Below, in pieces: positions 24,401 to 37,640 of a stretch of 64,000 nt of DNA; position 1 is the first letter of the stretch; each line of letters starts with the position of its first letter. This stretch comes from Abelmoschus esculentus (taxonomy: Eukaryota; Streptophyta; Magnoliopsida; Malvales; Malvaceae): positions 3,588,501 through 3,652,500 of the forward strand of contig JAUCBN010000016.1 in NCBI GenBank assembly GCA_035048815.1, given 5' to 3'. Under the pieces are notes generated by a model. It saw only the letters and a list, made by a program, of their open reading frames with translations. It did no database searches and was not told where the DNA came from. Both the position numbers and the translations under genes were made by a program.

Positions 24401-27400
24401 GCTAATTCAAATTCTGTTTCACTGTTTCAGTGTTTTGCTTCATCATCAAAACATATTCCGTCAACACCCAAATTACGACGCCATAATCTTCATACCTATC
24501 ATATGTGGGTAAGATATGTGCGGGGAACAGTAGATTACGTAGGCTGGCAATCCTTTACTTTCCTATATTTTAAAGCTTGCATGGAGTGCTCACATTTACT
24601 ATGTTCGGTAAGAACGAAATCATAGAATCTTTCAAGGAAAAGTTCCTAGTGCTGGAGTTGATTAAGGAGGTTGTAAGCCTGCATTGATATAAGTGCTCAA
24701 CTTTGTAATCTGTATTGTATCAGATTTCTTGCTTCTTTTGGACAATAAAATAAGTTGTTCGAGTTTGTCACTGTACAGTCCCACTGTTTTCAGTTTGTGA
24801 TTTGGACATGTTTTTTATAAGTTAGTGCCGATGGACTAGGATGGACGATCTGTATGTCACGCTACTACAGTGATATTAAATACATGAATATTTTATAACA
24901 CCTGTGGTTGCCCACAATGCACACATGGAAACAAGAAAAATACAACTAGCTAGGGTTTTGCTTCTTGCTTGCTAGCCCACCCTGGCATAGGATTCTTCCC
25001 TTTGTATTTGTTTATAGCTTTATATTATAAAGATAAAAAAAAAAAACCTATCATGCAGATTAGTTGGGCATATTAATCACTGCAATTTCATTTGGTGGAG
25101 TCCATAAACAAATCTGAAGACAGATGGATCAGAAACTGATGCAAATAAAACTTAGATTCTGGTGTTATGTAAGAGAACTGTTTACTTTAGTTTTATGGGA
25201 TCATGTGAAGAGATTTGAGGTCATCTTGTTTTATCTGGAAAGGTTGGCATTTGGTTCCTGTAGTTTTAAAATGCCAACATGGATTAGTGGGTTTAAATTA
25301 TGTTTAGTGACAGAAAAAAGAATGATTAGAAGTGTGGGTATTGCTGGTTGAGTAGAGCTTGTTTCCTGGCCACGTGCATGCTGGCAGATGGTTTTAAATT
25401 TAGTTCCTTTGATTTGAGGAAGGATCTGTTAAGTATTAACAAAAGTGTATCGGATGATATAATTAAAGAGAGAATTGAAGAAGGGGATTCCGATCCGTGC
25501 ATACCTGTGATTAGTAAGTAATTAATTAATTACTGTATTTCTCTTTTTTTTTTTTGAAAGGACTGTATTTCTCTATTTGTTAGTTAAGTAATGGGATCTT
25601 TTATTCCTTGGGTGCTAATTGAATCTGTGGGCTTAGAGCCTTGTCAATGGAAAAGGAAATGTGGGAGTTAGTGGAGTAACACTCCACTCAAAGAAAAAAA
25701 ATATTTTTTTATTTATTTAATACGATGATACTTGATTTATTTTGATTCAATTTATAATTTTTTATTAAAAAAAATTTAATGAAGTTTAAGTTATAAAAAA
25801 TTCAAATAATTTAAATTTTGTATTAATTAGTGTATGTACTACGTATAGGGTTAGAATTCACTTACATACAATGTAAAATTATGTGTTTACATGTTTTTGA
25901 GGTTTTTGAACATGTGCAATGGAGGATTGAAATTAATTTTTTTTTTCAAAATTAACCTTCCCATGTTTTATTGTTAATTTCAATCATTCATTTTACCTAT
26001 CCTACACGTTTTCTTAACCATTATAGCATGTCTTTTACCTATCCTAGAGTTAGACCCTTTTGATTTGTTTATCGATGTAATTTAGAGCGAATCATTATTT
26101 TTGAGAATAGGTGTGAGAGGTGATTGTTGATTTTAAAAATTTTATATAATTCGTGTTTTGACAACTACAATAGATTATAGAGATTATAGAGATTTTATAT
26201 AAATCAAATACTTATCTTTTCATTTTAGTTTTACTATTTTTTGTTTTTTAGATATTTTAAAATCTTTATTAGGTTATGTTCCGATTTTATTTTATGTATC
26301 AATAAAACTTCCCAATTAATATAGAAAAAATGATCATCTTCGTATTTGATTTATATATTTTTTTAAAAATATTTAATATAAAACATACATTATCAATAAT
26401 TTTATATATCGATTTAAAATATTTTATGTGAAATATACATCTGATATGAAAAACTGTTTTTATAAAAATGTATAATAATTTTATATATATATCCAATTTA
26501 TCTCGAATTAATCCGGTAATTATATAAAAAAATTCTCAAAACCCTACGCGGCTAACCTAAAAATACAAAGGCATTTAAAAGAAAGGGAATGAATATATTT
26601 AATTGGGTTCAAAACCCCATCCAATTTAAACCCTAAGCTATACAAAAAGAGCCCAAAATAATTGGGATAAAGTCTAATATCAGATTTTAATATATATATA
26701 TATATATATTTAATTTTAATTTTTTAATTATATAATCTATTTATGATCCGATTCAGCTGTTCTACCGCGATTAATGAAAAAAATAAATTTAAGTTAATAA
26801 TTAAATAAATAATAAATAGATTAAATAACGATTTAAAATACGAATGATGAATCGGGTGTAGCTACAACACACCCAAATTTATCTGTTGCCGGCCCTACAA
26901 AAAGGTCATTACGTGCTATTTATCAAGGGACACCCCTTCCCTAATGTATGACATTTGGGAGTCTCTCGCCACTGCCAATGACCCTACCCAAAACACTGCA
27001 TTACACTTTTGTTTAACTTCTAATCAACCTTTAACTTACCATAATTAGCCTCTTAACCTCGAATTTAGACCCTATATTGTTCACATACTAAATCGAGAAA
27101 GGTCAAACTGTTGAGTTGACTTGGGCTGAACATGTCCAAAGCCCAAAGAGAAAAAGTGAAGCATGAATCCAAAGTTGTTTAAGGAATCGACATGATTAGA
27201 CCCAGGCTGGCCCATATGCATCTCCAGGGGAAATGGTATCATGACAACAGACACACATCTCCATTCCAGTTAGGCTTCAGAGCCCTCAGCAAGAATCAAA
27301 ATGTTTATGTGACTGGGGTCCACATAAGTGAATCATTCATTGCACAGACATCAACTTCAGTTAAAAAAAAAAACACTTTGGAAAGACCAATCAAAACATC

Positions 27401-30400
27401 CTTCCTGTTCCTGTTCCTGTTCCTGTTCCCGTTCCTGTTCCTGTTCCAATGATATTTTGTTGTGAGATTTACTCATTAGAATCTGACAGATAAATGTGAA
27501 TGAAAGTAAGCACTCATGCAAAGAGTAAGACAGACAATTGATTCAGTAGGCTCAAAGACTGAGCATGCTTCTACTAACATCCTAAAACAATACTAAAATG
27601 TTACTGCTATAACGTTTCACTAGGGTGGTAACTGGTAATGATAACGATAATTCAAAGTTTTACACGACTCTCGGATAAGTGAAACGGATGGATGAGATTA
27701 AAAGTTGAAACTAAAGAGTGTCATTACATCATAAAAAACCATTTAAATTAGAATCAATCAGTACGATAATGATATAAATACTTCAAATAACTCTACTAGA
27801 AAAATCAAATAAAGTTTGAATGATAAAATAAGACTCGTCAGCTCGATTAATTTAAATTTTTTACTTAACTCGACTCAATCAAATATTCACCCTTAACTAT
27901 CGCTACCTCAAACATCAACATCACATGTAGATAAACAATTGTAACAGTGACCAAGATTATAATGATTGCCACATAAGACTAGTCTGCTTTATCTACAACA
28001 TCATCATATATTTGTACATACAAACAATAGTAACAGTGACAAAGATTACAATAATGACAAAAAAAAAAGTTTAGTGCATGCATGGAGCTAGTTCAAGTGG
28101 ATGGGGTAGCACAGGGTTTTGATAGCTGCTTCAAAGGGGTAGGCATATACTTTGGTTATAGGCTCCAAAGTTGATGGCTAGCAGCAGTAGCCCCATGCTT
28201 TGGTTCTCAAATGCAGTGATCCCTACTTCACTCGGGCAGAGTTAAAGAAAAGGAGAAAATAAATGGCCCATCCTCTCTTAAGCCTTGTAAAAGAGGAGCT
28301 GGGGTTATGAATTCATTAGAAATGAGTATACTTTTGACCAAGTTTCAGCACTCACCCAAGTTTCTTTTTCAGTTCCTATTTGTTTATGTAAAGGCAGGAG
28401 AATATTTGGGTTGAGTGTGTCAAGTCATGGTTTAGGACTGCAACTTTGCAAGTCTCTGCTGTTTTGTGTAAGGTGAGCTGTTTCTTTATTGAAAGCAGCT
28501 AAAGAGGGAGACACCAGTTCAGAGTGACAGAATGTAAATTCATCTGCAATTCCCACTTTGCAGGCTTATATTATGAAAAAACTGAATGTTTCCACCCTTT
28601 TTTTGGTATGCTCAAATAGTGCTGCCATCTAATGAATGGAACAGTGCAAAAATCTGGGTATGATGGGGACATGGGAGATTGGTTCTGAGCTCTTTTAAGG
28701 ATCATACACAGAGATAAGATTAAGGAAGTACCCTTTACATAAAATTATGTGTCCGTCTTGATCGTATATTATAAACATTTATGACGCTTCGAATTAAAAT
28801 TTATTACTCTCAATTATGTACCGGATTGACCAAAAAATGGAGCACGGCCCCCCTAGTAGGAGTATGATTTGATTAAATACTAAACGAGGATCCTAGCCTT
28901 AATGATAAAATCTATTACGGGGCCATTAACTATATAATTCTTGTGATTTGTTTCTGCATATGGACATGGAAGTAGGTAGTGGTTATTGTCTCATGCCAGT
29001 CTAATGACAACCCAAAAAAGGGTTATTCATTAGCAATTTTTTTAAAAAATAAAATTGTATGTTCAGCGTAAAACAAAAAAATTTGGGTTCGAATATTGAA
29101 GACAATATTATTAAGAGAAAGAGTTATGAATTTTAAATATGACATAAAAATAATATTTTGATATTTTTTTTCTAAAATAAGATCAATCTCTAGGGTTTTC
29201 TTCTTCTGAAAATCCATTTTTTAAATCTCCGGATGAGGTGTAGTTTTTATTCATAAACATTGTATTCGTTTGAGTTTTGATGATTAATTAATTGAATAAA
29301 ATTCATATTTTTTACCTAAAAAAGTATTATATTGGTTTTAAAACCCAGTATAATATTATTTAAAGTTATATTTAACATGCATTCTATATATTTTAATCAT
29401 TCAATATAAATTATTTCATAATTAAAACTAACATATGATATGATATAATAATTATTTAATTATCTGTAAAACAGGACGTTAATTTAATTTCCATGTGACA
29501 TACTGACACTGCAGGAGAGTGTTCTTCAAGATTAAGTGAGTCAAATGCTTAGTTTGACCATAAAGTACCCTGCAAAACAATCCAACACTCACAGACACTT
29601 TTGTCATTTAATCACTTTGCTTCACAATTAATAAATAATCAAACAATACCGATAAGATATAATGGTAAGATATATTATTCTACTAAAAAAAATGTATGGG
29701 TTCGAATTTTAAAAAGACATATTATTAAAAGAGCGAATCACGAATCTCGAACATAAACTATCTTAAAATAGATATATAATTATCAAACAATATTAAGAAT
29801 TCCAACTAAACTTAAGCTTACATTTGAAACTAAAAATATTCTGTCATTCAAATAAGGTTTCATAGAGGCAAGGAAAGTAAATTTTGGAATGATGAAAAAA
29901 GCTTTTTTTTTTCTACCTCCTAACCAGCTAATTATACCAAGTTTGAAAGGGAGAAAATGAGCATAACATGTACATAAGATCTAGCTAAGCTAGGCTTGGC
30001 AAAATGAGGTAAACAAATAAGAAAAAAATCGTTATTGTTGGACCAGTCTGAGTGTAATGATAAGATATATTATATTTTTAAATAGATAACTTTAATAATA
30101 AAGATAATTTTAAACTTTAAATATATATCGTACTAGATATATATAATTGAAATGAAAAATTATTCTTGGGAAATACATGAATATACCTGGTGACGAAGAG
30201 ACGAACAGTGAGGCTGGCATAGGATTCCAAAACCCTTTTTTCCTTTAAGAAGAGCTAGCGTGCTTTAATATATTTTTTTTATAGAAAAGCTGAGTGGAAG
30301 TGAAGATCCGGGCTAGGGTTGAAAAGGTGGCTCAAATATCAAACAAAGGTGCCCACAAAAAGGTAGGAATCCCAAGCAACATGCACATAAAGCTAAATAT

Positions 30401-30829
30401 GGATAAAAACTAGTGCTGCAGATGCTCCAAATTCTGTTCCACACGTGGGACCTTCATGCTTTTTTATTTTTTTATTTATCGTATTATATGACTCATTGAT
30501 CGATTAATTTAAATCAAATTTCATAAAAATTCGATATGAAGTGATCTTTTCAACTCAATTCTTTTTATTTATAATATCAAAATTCGAACTCATAACCTTA
30601 TTTAAGTGATTAATGGCTATTTATTTTCTTTGAAATGGGATTAAAGAATGTTTTCTCCCGCTCAATAAGATCAATGTTTGTCATTTCACATAAAAGAAAG
30701 AAGGAAATAGAACCCTAGATTATGCACCTCGACTCTGTCACGTTTGAATCCATGACATGCTTCATTTTAAGTCGAGAATCTCTTGACCAACGAAGCTGAT
30801 ATTCAAATATATATGTACTTTTATCGGAA
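24401..30829. other. gene-poor repeat DNA
   Basis: About 6.4 kb without a supportable gene. It holds AT-rich tracts (25680-26860), a (TTCCTG)n microsatellite at 27402-27447, and short repeat remnants containing 'gggttcgaat' words near 29087 and 29700. The segments 24420-25400 and 28060-28740 are less AT-rich and resemble transcribed untranslated sequence. I read no protein domain in either and found no known plant microRNA in them. Confidence 0.4.
27402..27447 (+). repeat. (TTCCTG)n hexanucleotide microsatellite
   Basis: Seven to eight units of TTCCTG in tandem, one carrying a T-to-C change (TTCCCG). Confidence 0.9.
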
Positions 30830-31025
30830 TAGAATTTTTCTACCTCTTTATCATGCTTTATGTTAAAAATTTTAAAATATTAAATTTTAAATCCTAATTC
30901 TTATTTTTTAAATTATATATCCTAAACTTTAAACCTTAAAAAATACATCATACTCTTAATTCCTTAAACCCTAACCCTACACCTTTTAATTTAAAACAGA
31001 GGCACGAATGAAGATATAAGAAAGA
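30830..31025 (+). repeat. CCCTAA-rich dispersed repeat, copy 3
   Basis: Begins near 'tagaatttttctacctcttt' and runs through 'ttaaaccttaaaaaatacat' and 'ccttaaaccctaaccctac' to 'cagaggcacgaatgaagat' and 'gatttacccc'. It matches the copies at 240-480 and 61635-61805 in the same order. Confidence 0.55.
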
Positions 31026-34000
31026 AGTAGACGATTTACCCCTTTTTATCTTTTATCGAGACTAACTGGTTGATGACCCATTCCATTACTAGTTTGCATA
31101 GGTTAACCAAGTGCATATAGTATAAATAGCTAAACACTTCCTTAACCCTTGATAAGACACACACGTCTTATTCATACAATTATTTAAACTTGAATCTCTT
31201 AATATAAATATGATCTTTTTATTAGAATCACTCATTGGATCGTTAATTAAAGATAAACTAAAAATATAAATCTTTAAGAATAATGCTTAAAACTAAGGTA
31301 AATAAAATTGTTAGAAAGTGGTGTGTACTAATCGTGTAGTTTTCTTTTATTTCCGTGGGGTAAAAACTCCCACTCTTTTTCCAGCCTACTTTGTCGACCT
31401 TCTTTGTATACTTTTTACCAAGTCTCGGCTTTGAACGGTGAAGGGGAGCGCTAAGCAAAACCCAAATTTGGGTCCCTTTAAGACAAAAAGGAGAGATTAA
31501 TCTCAGTGAAAGTGCTTATCAATTGGTGTATCGATAGATTATGTGACACTGCACAAACAACTAGACAAAGTAGTAACTAAGCTAAAGAAATTTAAACCCA
31601 TGCTATCCTACCAAAAAGGGAGCTCAGGGTAAAGTTGGACCCATTAAAAAATTGCTTACATGGATATTTATTTTTCAAAATTATTTTGAATTTTAAGTTT
31701 TTATTATTATTTTTTTATTTTTAGGGTTATATCCAGATTAATTTGGGTTAACCCGTATCACACATTGTTTACCACATTACAATAGTATCTGTACCTCTAG
31801 AAACAACAATTATTCCTTTAACCACTTGGGCTAGAGGATTTATACCATCTTTTTATTTATAAAGTGTGCATGATCAAATAATAGATATTATATTGTAATC
31901 GCTTTTAAAAGATCTTGATCTGCCTTCAAATTTAAAATTATTTCTTTATTTTTCTTTTCTCAACCCTCAAAAAATTGAAACTTAAAATGATCGATCATGG
32001 ACCCTTACAATTTGAAAAATATGTCGTAAAAATGAGACTTTCCATCCATGTATAAGGGGAAAGAGGTATTAGGAGATGTACCCTAATTTTATTACATGGA
32101 CCCAAAGTAAGCCAAACTTATCAAAAATTGTAGGCTCCTACTTACAACTTTTGAAATCATCACGACTCTTTATATTAAAGCATAAAAGCTTAAAAATACT
32201 CTTTCTTTGTTTTTTCCACGTCCAACGTCATTAATTAATTCATTATTTACAAAAATATATGTATATATAGGTAGTGCACGATTCATTAATAAAAATCATC
32301 ATTCAAAGAGAGCATAGAAAAATTCATTATCTTTCTATAAAACTTATTGAACGGATGAAAATCGTCTGTTTCTTAGAGAAGCATACTTTAAAATATTTAG
32401 TTTAAGGTTTAGGGTTTGGGATAGACGATTTTATTCCCATCGAATATTAAGCCATACTTAGGGTTATTAATAGGCTAAAGCAAAACAACAAATCACATGT
32501 TATGATAAGATGATTGAACATTTTTGTACTTAAATTATTCTTATATTTCCTTTACTGGGGAGCTTGTAAAAGGCCCACGTGCTTTTAAATTTACCCAGTA
32601 ATTACTAGACCAAAAGGAAAGAAAGAAAACGAAACAAAGAGATGATGAAAAGGCAGAGGGAGCGTCTGAGACACATGGCTCGCAGCAATTGATTGTGAGA
32701 GCGCTCTACTTGGCTATGATGAAAGAGTTCATCAAAAGAAGATAGAAAAATACAAGACCCACATCGGCCACCACCTACCTCATCACCTATCAATCTCTTT
32801 GGGAACTTGGGCCTCTCCTCTCAATCCTCCACTACCTTCATCATTTAGTTACATTTACATTCAAGAGAGTAGTGGAAATTATCATGACATCTTTTACTAC
32901 ATGTCTTGTAATGTAATGTTATTCTTGTTACCTGCTAGCAGTAATGCATGCATTTGGAAAGTTGTGTTCTGTCATAGAACATCTATAACCTTAAGATATA
33001 ATGAATGGTATGGTGAATTATCACTAATTTTTGGTTTAGAGGCTATTGGATAGTATATAGCTGCTGTATCTTCGTCTTCGAGCTATTCGTTGCCGGTTTT
33101 ATGTTGTCACTTGACCCTGAAGTCTCCGAAGGCAACGTTTCTATCTACGATCTCTAAATGTTATCGTTGTTAAATCCACTTCACCCTGTCGTTCGAAGAC
33201 TCAATCTACGATCCTATCAACTTATCAGTAGGCACCATTCATCCCTCGTACTAGCACTTTCCAACCAATGATCAGGGACATAAATATTCACACAAGTAAA
33301 CTGACAGATTCCACTGTTCATCATCTCTCCGATCCTTCTCTCGTCTCTTTCGTTGATCTCGATTCTCCGTCTAAATCAGAGAGAGCGAATACATAAAATT
33401 ACCACCATCTCACTTTTACCATCAACATGTATACAGTATACTTTGTTAGGACTCCACTATATACTGTAAAACCAGTCAAATTCTGCCTGCCAAGTCGGTT
33501 TAGAGTTGGCCATATTGGAAAATTTGTTAGGGACCCCTATAGCCTTTAGTTGCGCCAATATGCTGAGACTGCTAATAATTCCCCCATGGCCGACCAAGTT
33601 TTTATTATACACAAGTAATCAAGTTGATATCTAACAAAATCTCTCTACCATCACATTGTGGGGATTGAAACTTTGGACCTCTCCCAGATCCCATCAATCC
33701 CAGACTCCTCTCACCTCTACCTAATTAATAAAGTGGAAATGCAAATACTATATAGGTATAGGTGTCGAGCCAAGACAAGAGATGGATCCAGATGGCTAAA
33801 GTTTAATGTTCCATTTGCTGTCAATGAAGCCGAAACCTGACAAAATTAAGGCTTAGTGGGAGGATAAAGAAGGAAGGAGTGACATTTCTTTTCTTTTCTT
33901 TTCCTTTTGAAACTAAGGTGTGGTCTATGGGAGCAGCTTCATTGGGTGTGTATATACTATTGGTTTGTGGGAGATTTCTTTTTCAAAGTTTGTAGTTTTT

Positions 34001-34740
34001 TTATAAAGAGATGGGTTTTAAGAGAGGTATATAGCCATTGAAACTTTTGCATAGGGTTCCACAAGGTCGGTCTTTTTCTGGGTCGTCTTGCTCTTTGATG
34101 GCTGCATGTGGGACAAATTTATAGGATATATCACCTACTCCATCCCATCTACCATGCCCTATCTTTCTTTACGTATTATCTTATCTTCATCGTATATACA
34201 AAATGTTTTTCTTTGCATCAAACCCGGTATAATCAAGGATGTACCTATAGGATGTTAAGATGCAGTCGTACCCTCTAAAAATTTTAAATTACTTTATATT
34301 TTATATTGATAATCTGATTATGCACCCTTTATATCTTTAATATTATTTCTTGATAGTTTGCACCCCTTACATATAATCCTGAATCGGTCTCTAAGTATAA
34401 TCTCGGGTTCGAGTCATGCAATAGTGGCAGTGTTTGTTGTTAGTTTTTAGGGTTTTCAGTATGCTTTGAACTCCGACAAGGTGGCGTAGGCTAGGGTTCG
34501 GCATACTAGTCATGAACATTATCAGAGAGATATAGATTTATACAGGGAGAGTTCATTAATTACTTGTAATGAAATATGAACACATGCATAGACTCTTTTG
34601 GATTTTTGTAATAACAAGAGATTGGACGGCTAAGGTAAGGTGGTCCACACGGTTTATTGTTAGTAAATTTCAACATCAAGGTGTTGGCAGTGGAGTTAAT
34701 GGAGCAAAAGGACTGGTAGCATCTCAAGTAAAACAAAAAG
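31026..34740. other. gene-poor DNA, nothing firm seen
   Basis: Mostly AT-rich. The segment 32600-34150 is less AT-rich and contains short open frames without domains. A 'gttgcgccaatatgctga' stretch near 33550 resembles part of miR171, but no precursor hairpin can be folded by eye. Confidence 0.35.
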
Positions 34741-34754
34741 ATGTGTGATTTTGG

Positions 34755-35243
34755 ATAGGGTGTACGTTTCGAATTTTCGGATCGTATTTGATTTAAAATT
34801 TTTGATCAGAAATTAATGATTTATATTCGATTGAGAAAAATTGGATATCATATTTTTGAATTGGATATTCGAAAATTTAAACTTACGATTTGTTTTTATG
34901 TAATTTCTTTTGGATTTAGCGATTTTACTCACATAAAATTTAGATTTTTGACTATAACAAGTAATAAATTATTGAATATAAAAAGATTTGTATCCGTGAA
35001 AATTTTAATTTTTAGTATAAATATTGAATATAAAAAGATTCATATCCACAGAAAATTTAAATTTTCAAATGTTCGACTATCCGACCTAAATGTCAAATAA
35101 CTATTCATATTTGATACAAAATTTTCGAGTATTCAATTTGAATTATTCAAAAAAGTAAAAGATATATCATATATTTAAATTTTTAGATCATATCAAAAAA
35201 TAAACAAATCAAATCGATAATAGAATTTTTTTGCACACCTCTA
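34755..35243. mobile_element. possible hAT-type non-autonomous element
   Basis: A segment composed of 'ggatattcgaa', 'tttgaatat' and 'aaaatttaaa' words is bounded by 'tagggtgtac' on the left and 'gcacacctcta' on the right. These resemble the TAGGGGTGT...ACACCTCTA inverted termini of hAT elements. A matching 8-bp duplication is not visible, so the ends are uncertain. Confidence 0.3.
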
Positions 35244-36980
35244 ATGTTAACTACAGGGATGGAATAAAGTGATGCTAGAGAGGACAATCACATTTCTTAA
35301 AAAAAATAAATTCTCATATATTTTAAAATTTTTCTTTATATTTTATATTGATTATCTAAGTTTATACCTTTAAAAAATTTGAACTCTCGTATAATTTTAC
35401 TTGATATAAAAATTCATATTTCTTACATAAAATCATATATCCGTCGATTGGATCAATAAACCACAATCTTCTCCTGTGTTCATCATCAACAAAGAATGAA
35501 AAGAGAAAAAAAAAGTTTTGTATTTATTTTTTTTAATATCCAAAACAATAAACAAAAAGACAAATTTCAATAATTTTAATTTTCATTTTGGATTTTCCCT
35601 CTAACATGTAAATGGAATTTATATGCTTCACATGATTGAACTAACAAACCAACAAACAAATGAAAAGTCAGAAAATTGAAGGGATTTTTTTAAAATGAAA
35701 GGTATTTTTCAAGTAAAAAAAATATCAGAAAAATGGCATCATTTTCTACACAACAGAAAAAAGAAGTCTTTGTGTCATAAAAGTGGCTATACGACAAAGA
35801 CTTCACGTGGACTACACGACCCAACGAAAACCAGCAACATTGACCGACACATACGCATTGGATCCAATAAAACGTACGCGTGTACTTCACGTGAATGTAT
35901 TGCGCCTGACCGTCGTTTAAAATTTTGAAAAATAAAATTCTCTTTAAATAAGAGAAACAATGAACTTATAAGGAAATAATATAATAAAGAATGGGTGGGA
36001 AGAAAATGAAGGTTCGTGTATTCTAAAAAATCATCATAATTGTAATTCAGAGGGGTAAATTAGTAAATTACAAAATGGAATAGTTGTAAAAGGATAAAAT
36101 AATATTAGAAATGAGGGTTTTCATGAAAAAAATCCCTTAAATTAACGACCTAGAAAATTAGTTAGGTGTTATTGGGAATGAAATTAAAATTAAATTATGA
36201 TAGGTAAAATAATTAATTTTCAAATGAATACAATTTAAAAAATATTAAATTATAAAAAATAAAGTTATATAGTTTAAAATTTATAAATTTTAAAATTAAA
36301 TATTTTGTCTTATGGTTTAGATCGCTCTCCCTTCTTTATTCACCCGTTATGAGTCTTGATTGGATAGGGACAAGGAGATTCCGAAAGTTTCTGGATTTTG
36401 ATGGTACTTATCTCCATAGAAAATATTTTATTTTTCTTTGTTTTTATTTTTTTAAATTCATTGTAATTATAATATTTTCTATGAATTTAATAAAAATTCA
36501 TGATAATTATAAAAAAAAATTAAATGATTTAAAACATAGATTTTCTATGCAAATCAAACAAATATGATTTTACCTCTCTAAGATGTTAATTTTTTTTATC
36601 GAGAGATTATATTATGGGCCTAACTTATCACGTTATCTGTGGTCCATAATCAATAGAAATCACCCATTCTACTATTAATTATCTATGTTATTTATTTAAC
36701 TTCTAAAAAGTATATTTTTTAAATGTCATGAAAATAATTAATGAAAATTTATTGGTTAAAAATGACTTAAAAAATAATGGTGAAGTGGGTAGTTATAATT
36801 AGATGAGACCATGACTGTCGTGATAAATTATGTCCGTGACATAATTTCTCCCTTTTATCATACCAACAATCAATGATAAATAATAAATATTTATATTATT
36901 TAATTAAAATTATTCGATTGATAGATCAAATATCTTATTATTATAAAAAGATTTAAATGATAAATAAATATTTTTTTGAA
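35244..36980. other. intergenic with a G-box-containing island
   Basis: AT-rich except for 35760-35925, which contains two 'acttcacgtg' words (35800-35809 and 35884-35893, each with a CACGTG core), plus 'acgtacgcgtgt' and CG-rich flanks. It lies 2.5 kb upstream of the FLP-type gene. No gene is seen. Confidence 0.35.
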
Positions 36981-36989
36981 TGTCAGATG

Positions 36990-37640
36990 TTTAAAGTATT
37001 TTTGCTAAAAATACGTGTTTGATAATTAATTATTATTAAAAAAATTATCAATCAATCGATGCTTGACATGTGGTATGATCATTTTAATTGTTTTTTAAAA
37101 TTAAAAGTTCCAAACATTTTTAAAAAAAAAAAAAATTAATTTTTCAAAAATCTTAAAATTTCTTAATTTTTGTACAAAATAGTCCCTAAACGTCTAAAAA
37201 TTCTCAAACTTAAACTCTTAAATCTTCGTCTTTTTTATCATCGATTGTCATCTCTTTAATCGTCAAACCTAGTTAATCATTTTCTCCAAGACAATATCAC
37301 CGAAAATGATGAATGACATACCGAATAAACATTGATTTTACATTCGATTGATACATCGTTGTAATTTTTGATGATGCTCTATTGAAGGAAATGAGTGACT
37401 ATATCAGACGATCGAAAGAATATACTCAAGGGTAATCATTTACGATAAGAGAGGTGTAGATTTGAGGGTTTGAGTTTGAAAATTTTTAAGAATAGACTGT
37501 TTTATAAATAATCAAGAATTTCAACATTTTAAAAAAATATTAAAAATCAAATAAATGTAACACGTGGCAAACATTGATTAGCTAACGATTTTTTAGTGAT
37601 AATTAATTATCAAATACTTAAAATTATAACAATATAAACT
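36990..37640. mobile_element. large foldback (inverted-repeat) element upstream of the Myb gene
   Basis: Left arm 'gtgtttgataattaattatt...aatcgatgcttgacatgtgg' is matched in reverse complement by the right arm 'cacgtggcaaacattgatta...gataattaattatcaaatac'. The interior also pairs partly. No transposase is present. Ends are approximate and no target duplication was resolved. Confidence 0.5.

Noticed and set aside
27192..27452. 86-codon ORF ending in a Phe/Leu repeat
   Set aside because: The end is simply the translated TTCCTG microsatellite, and the rest has no domain or splice context.
29040..29150. tRNA gene suggested by 'gggttcgaat'
   Set aside because: The B-box word occurs without an A box at the right distance, and no cloverleaf can be folded.
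33535..33575. miR171-like sequence 'gttgcgccaatatg'
   Set aside because: It differs from miR171 at several positions, and the only upstream complement (catattgg) gives an 8-bp stem without a precursor hairpin.
34131..34155. miR482-like 'cctactccatcccat'
   Set aside because: No complementary arm is present upstream or downstream, so no miRNA precursor can be drawn.
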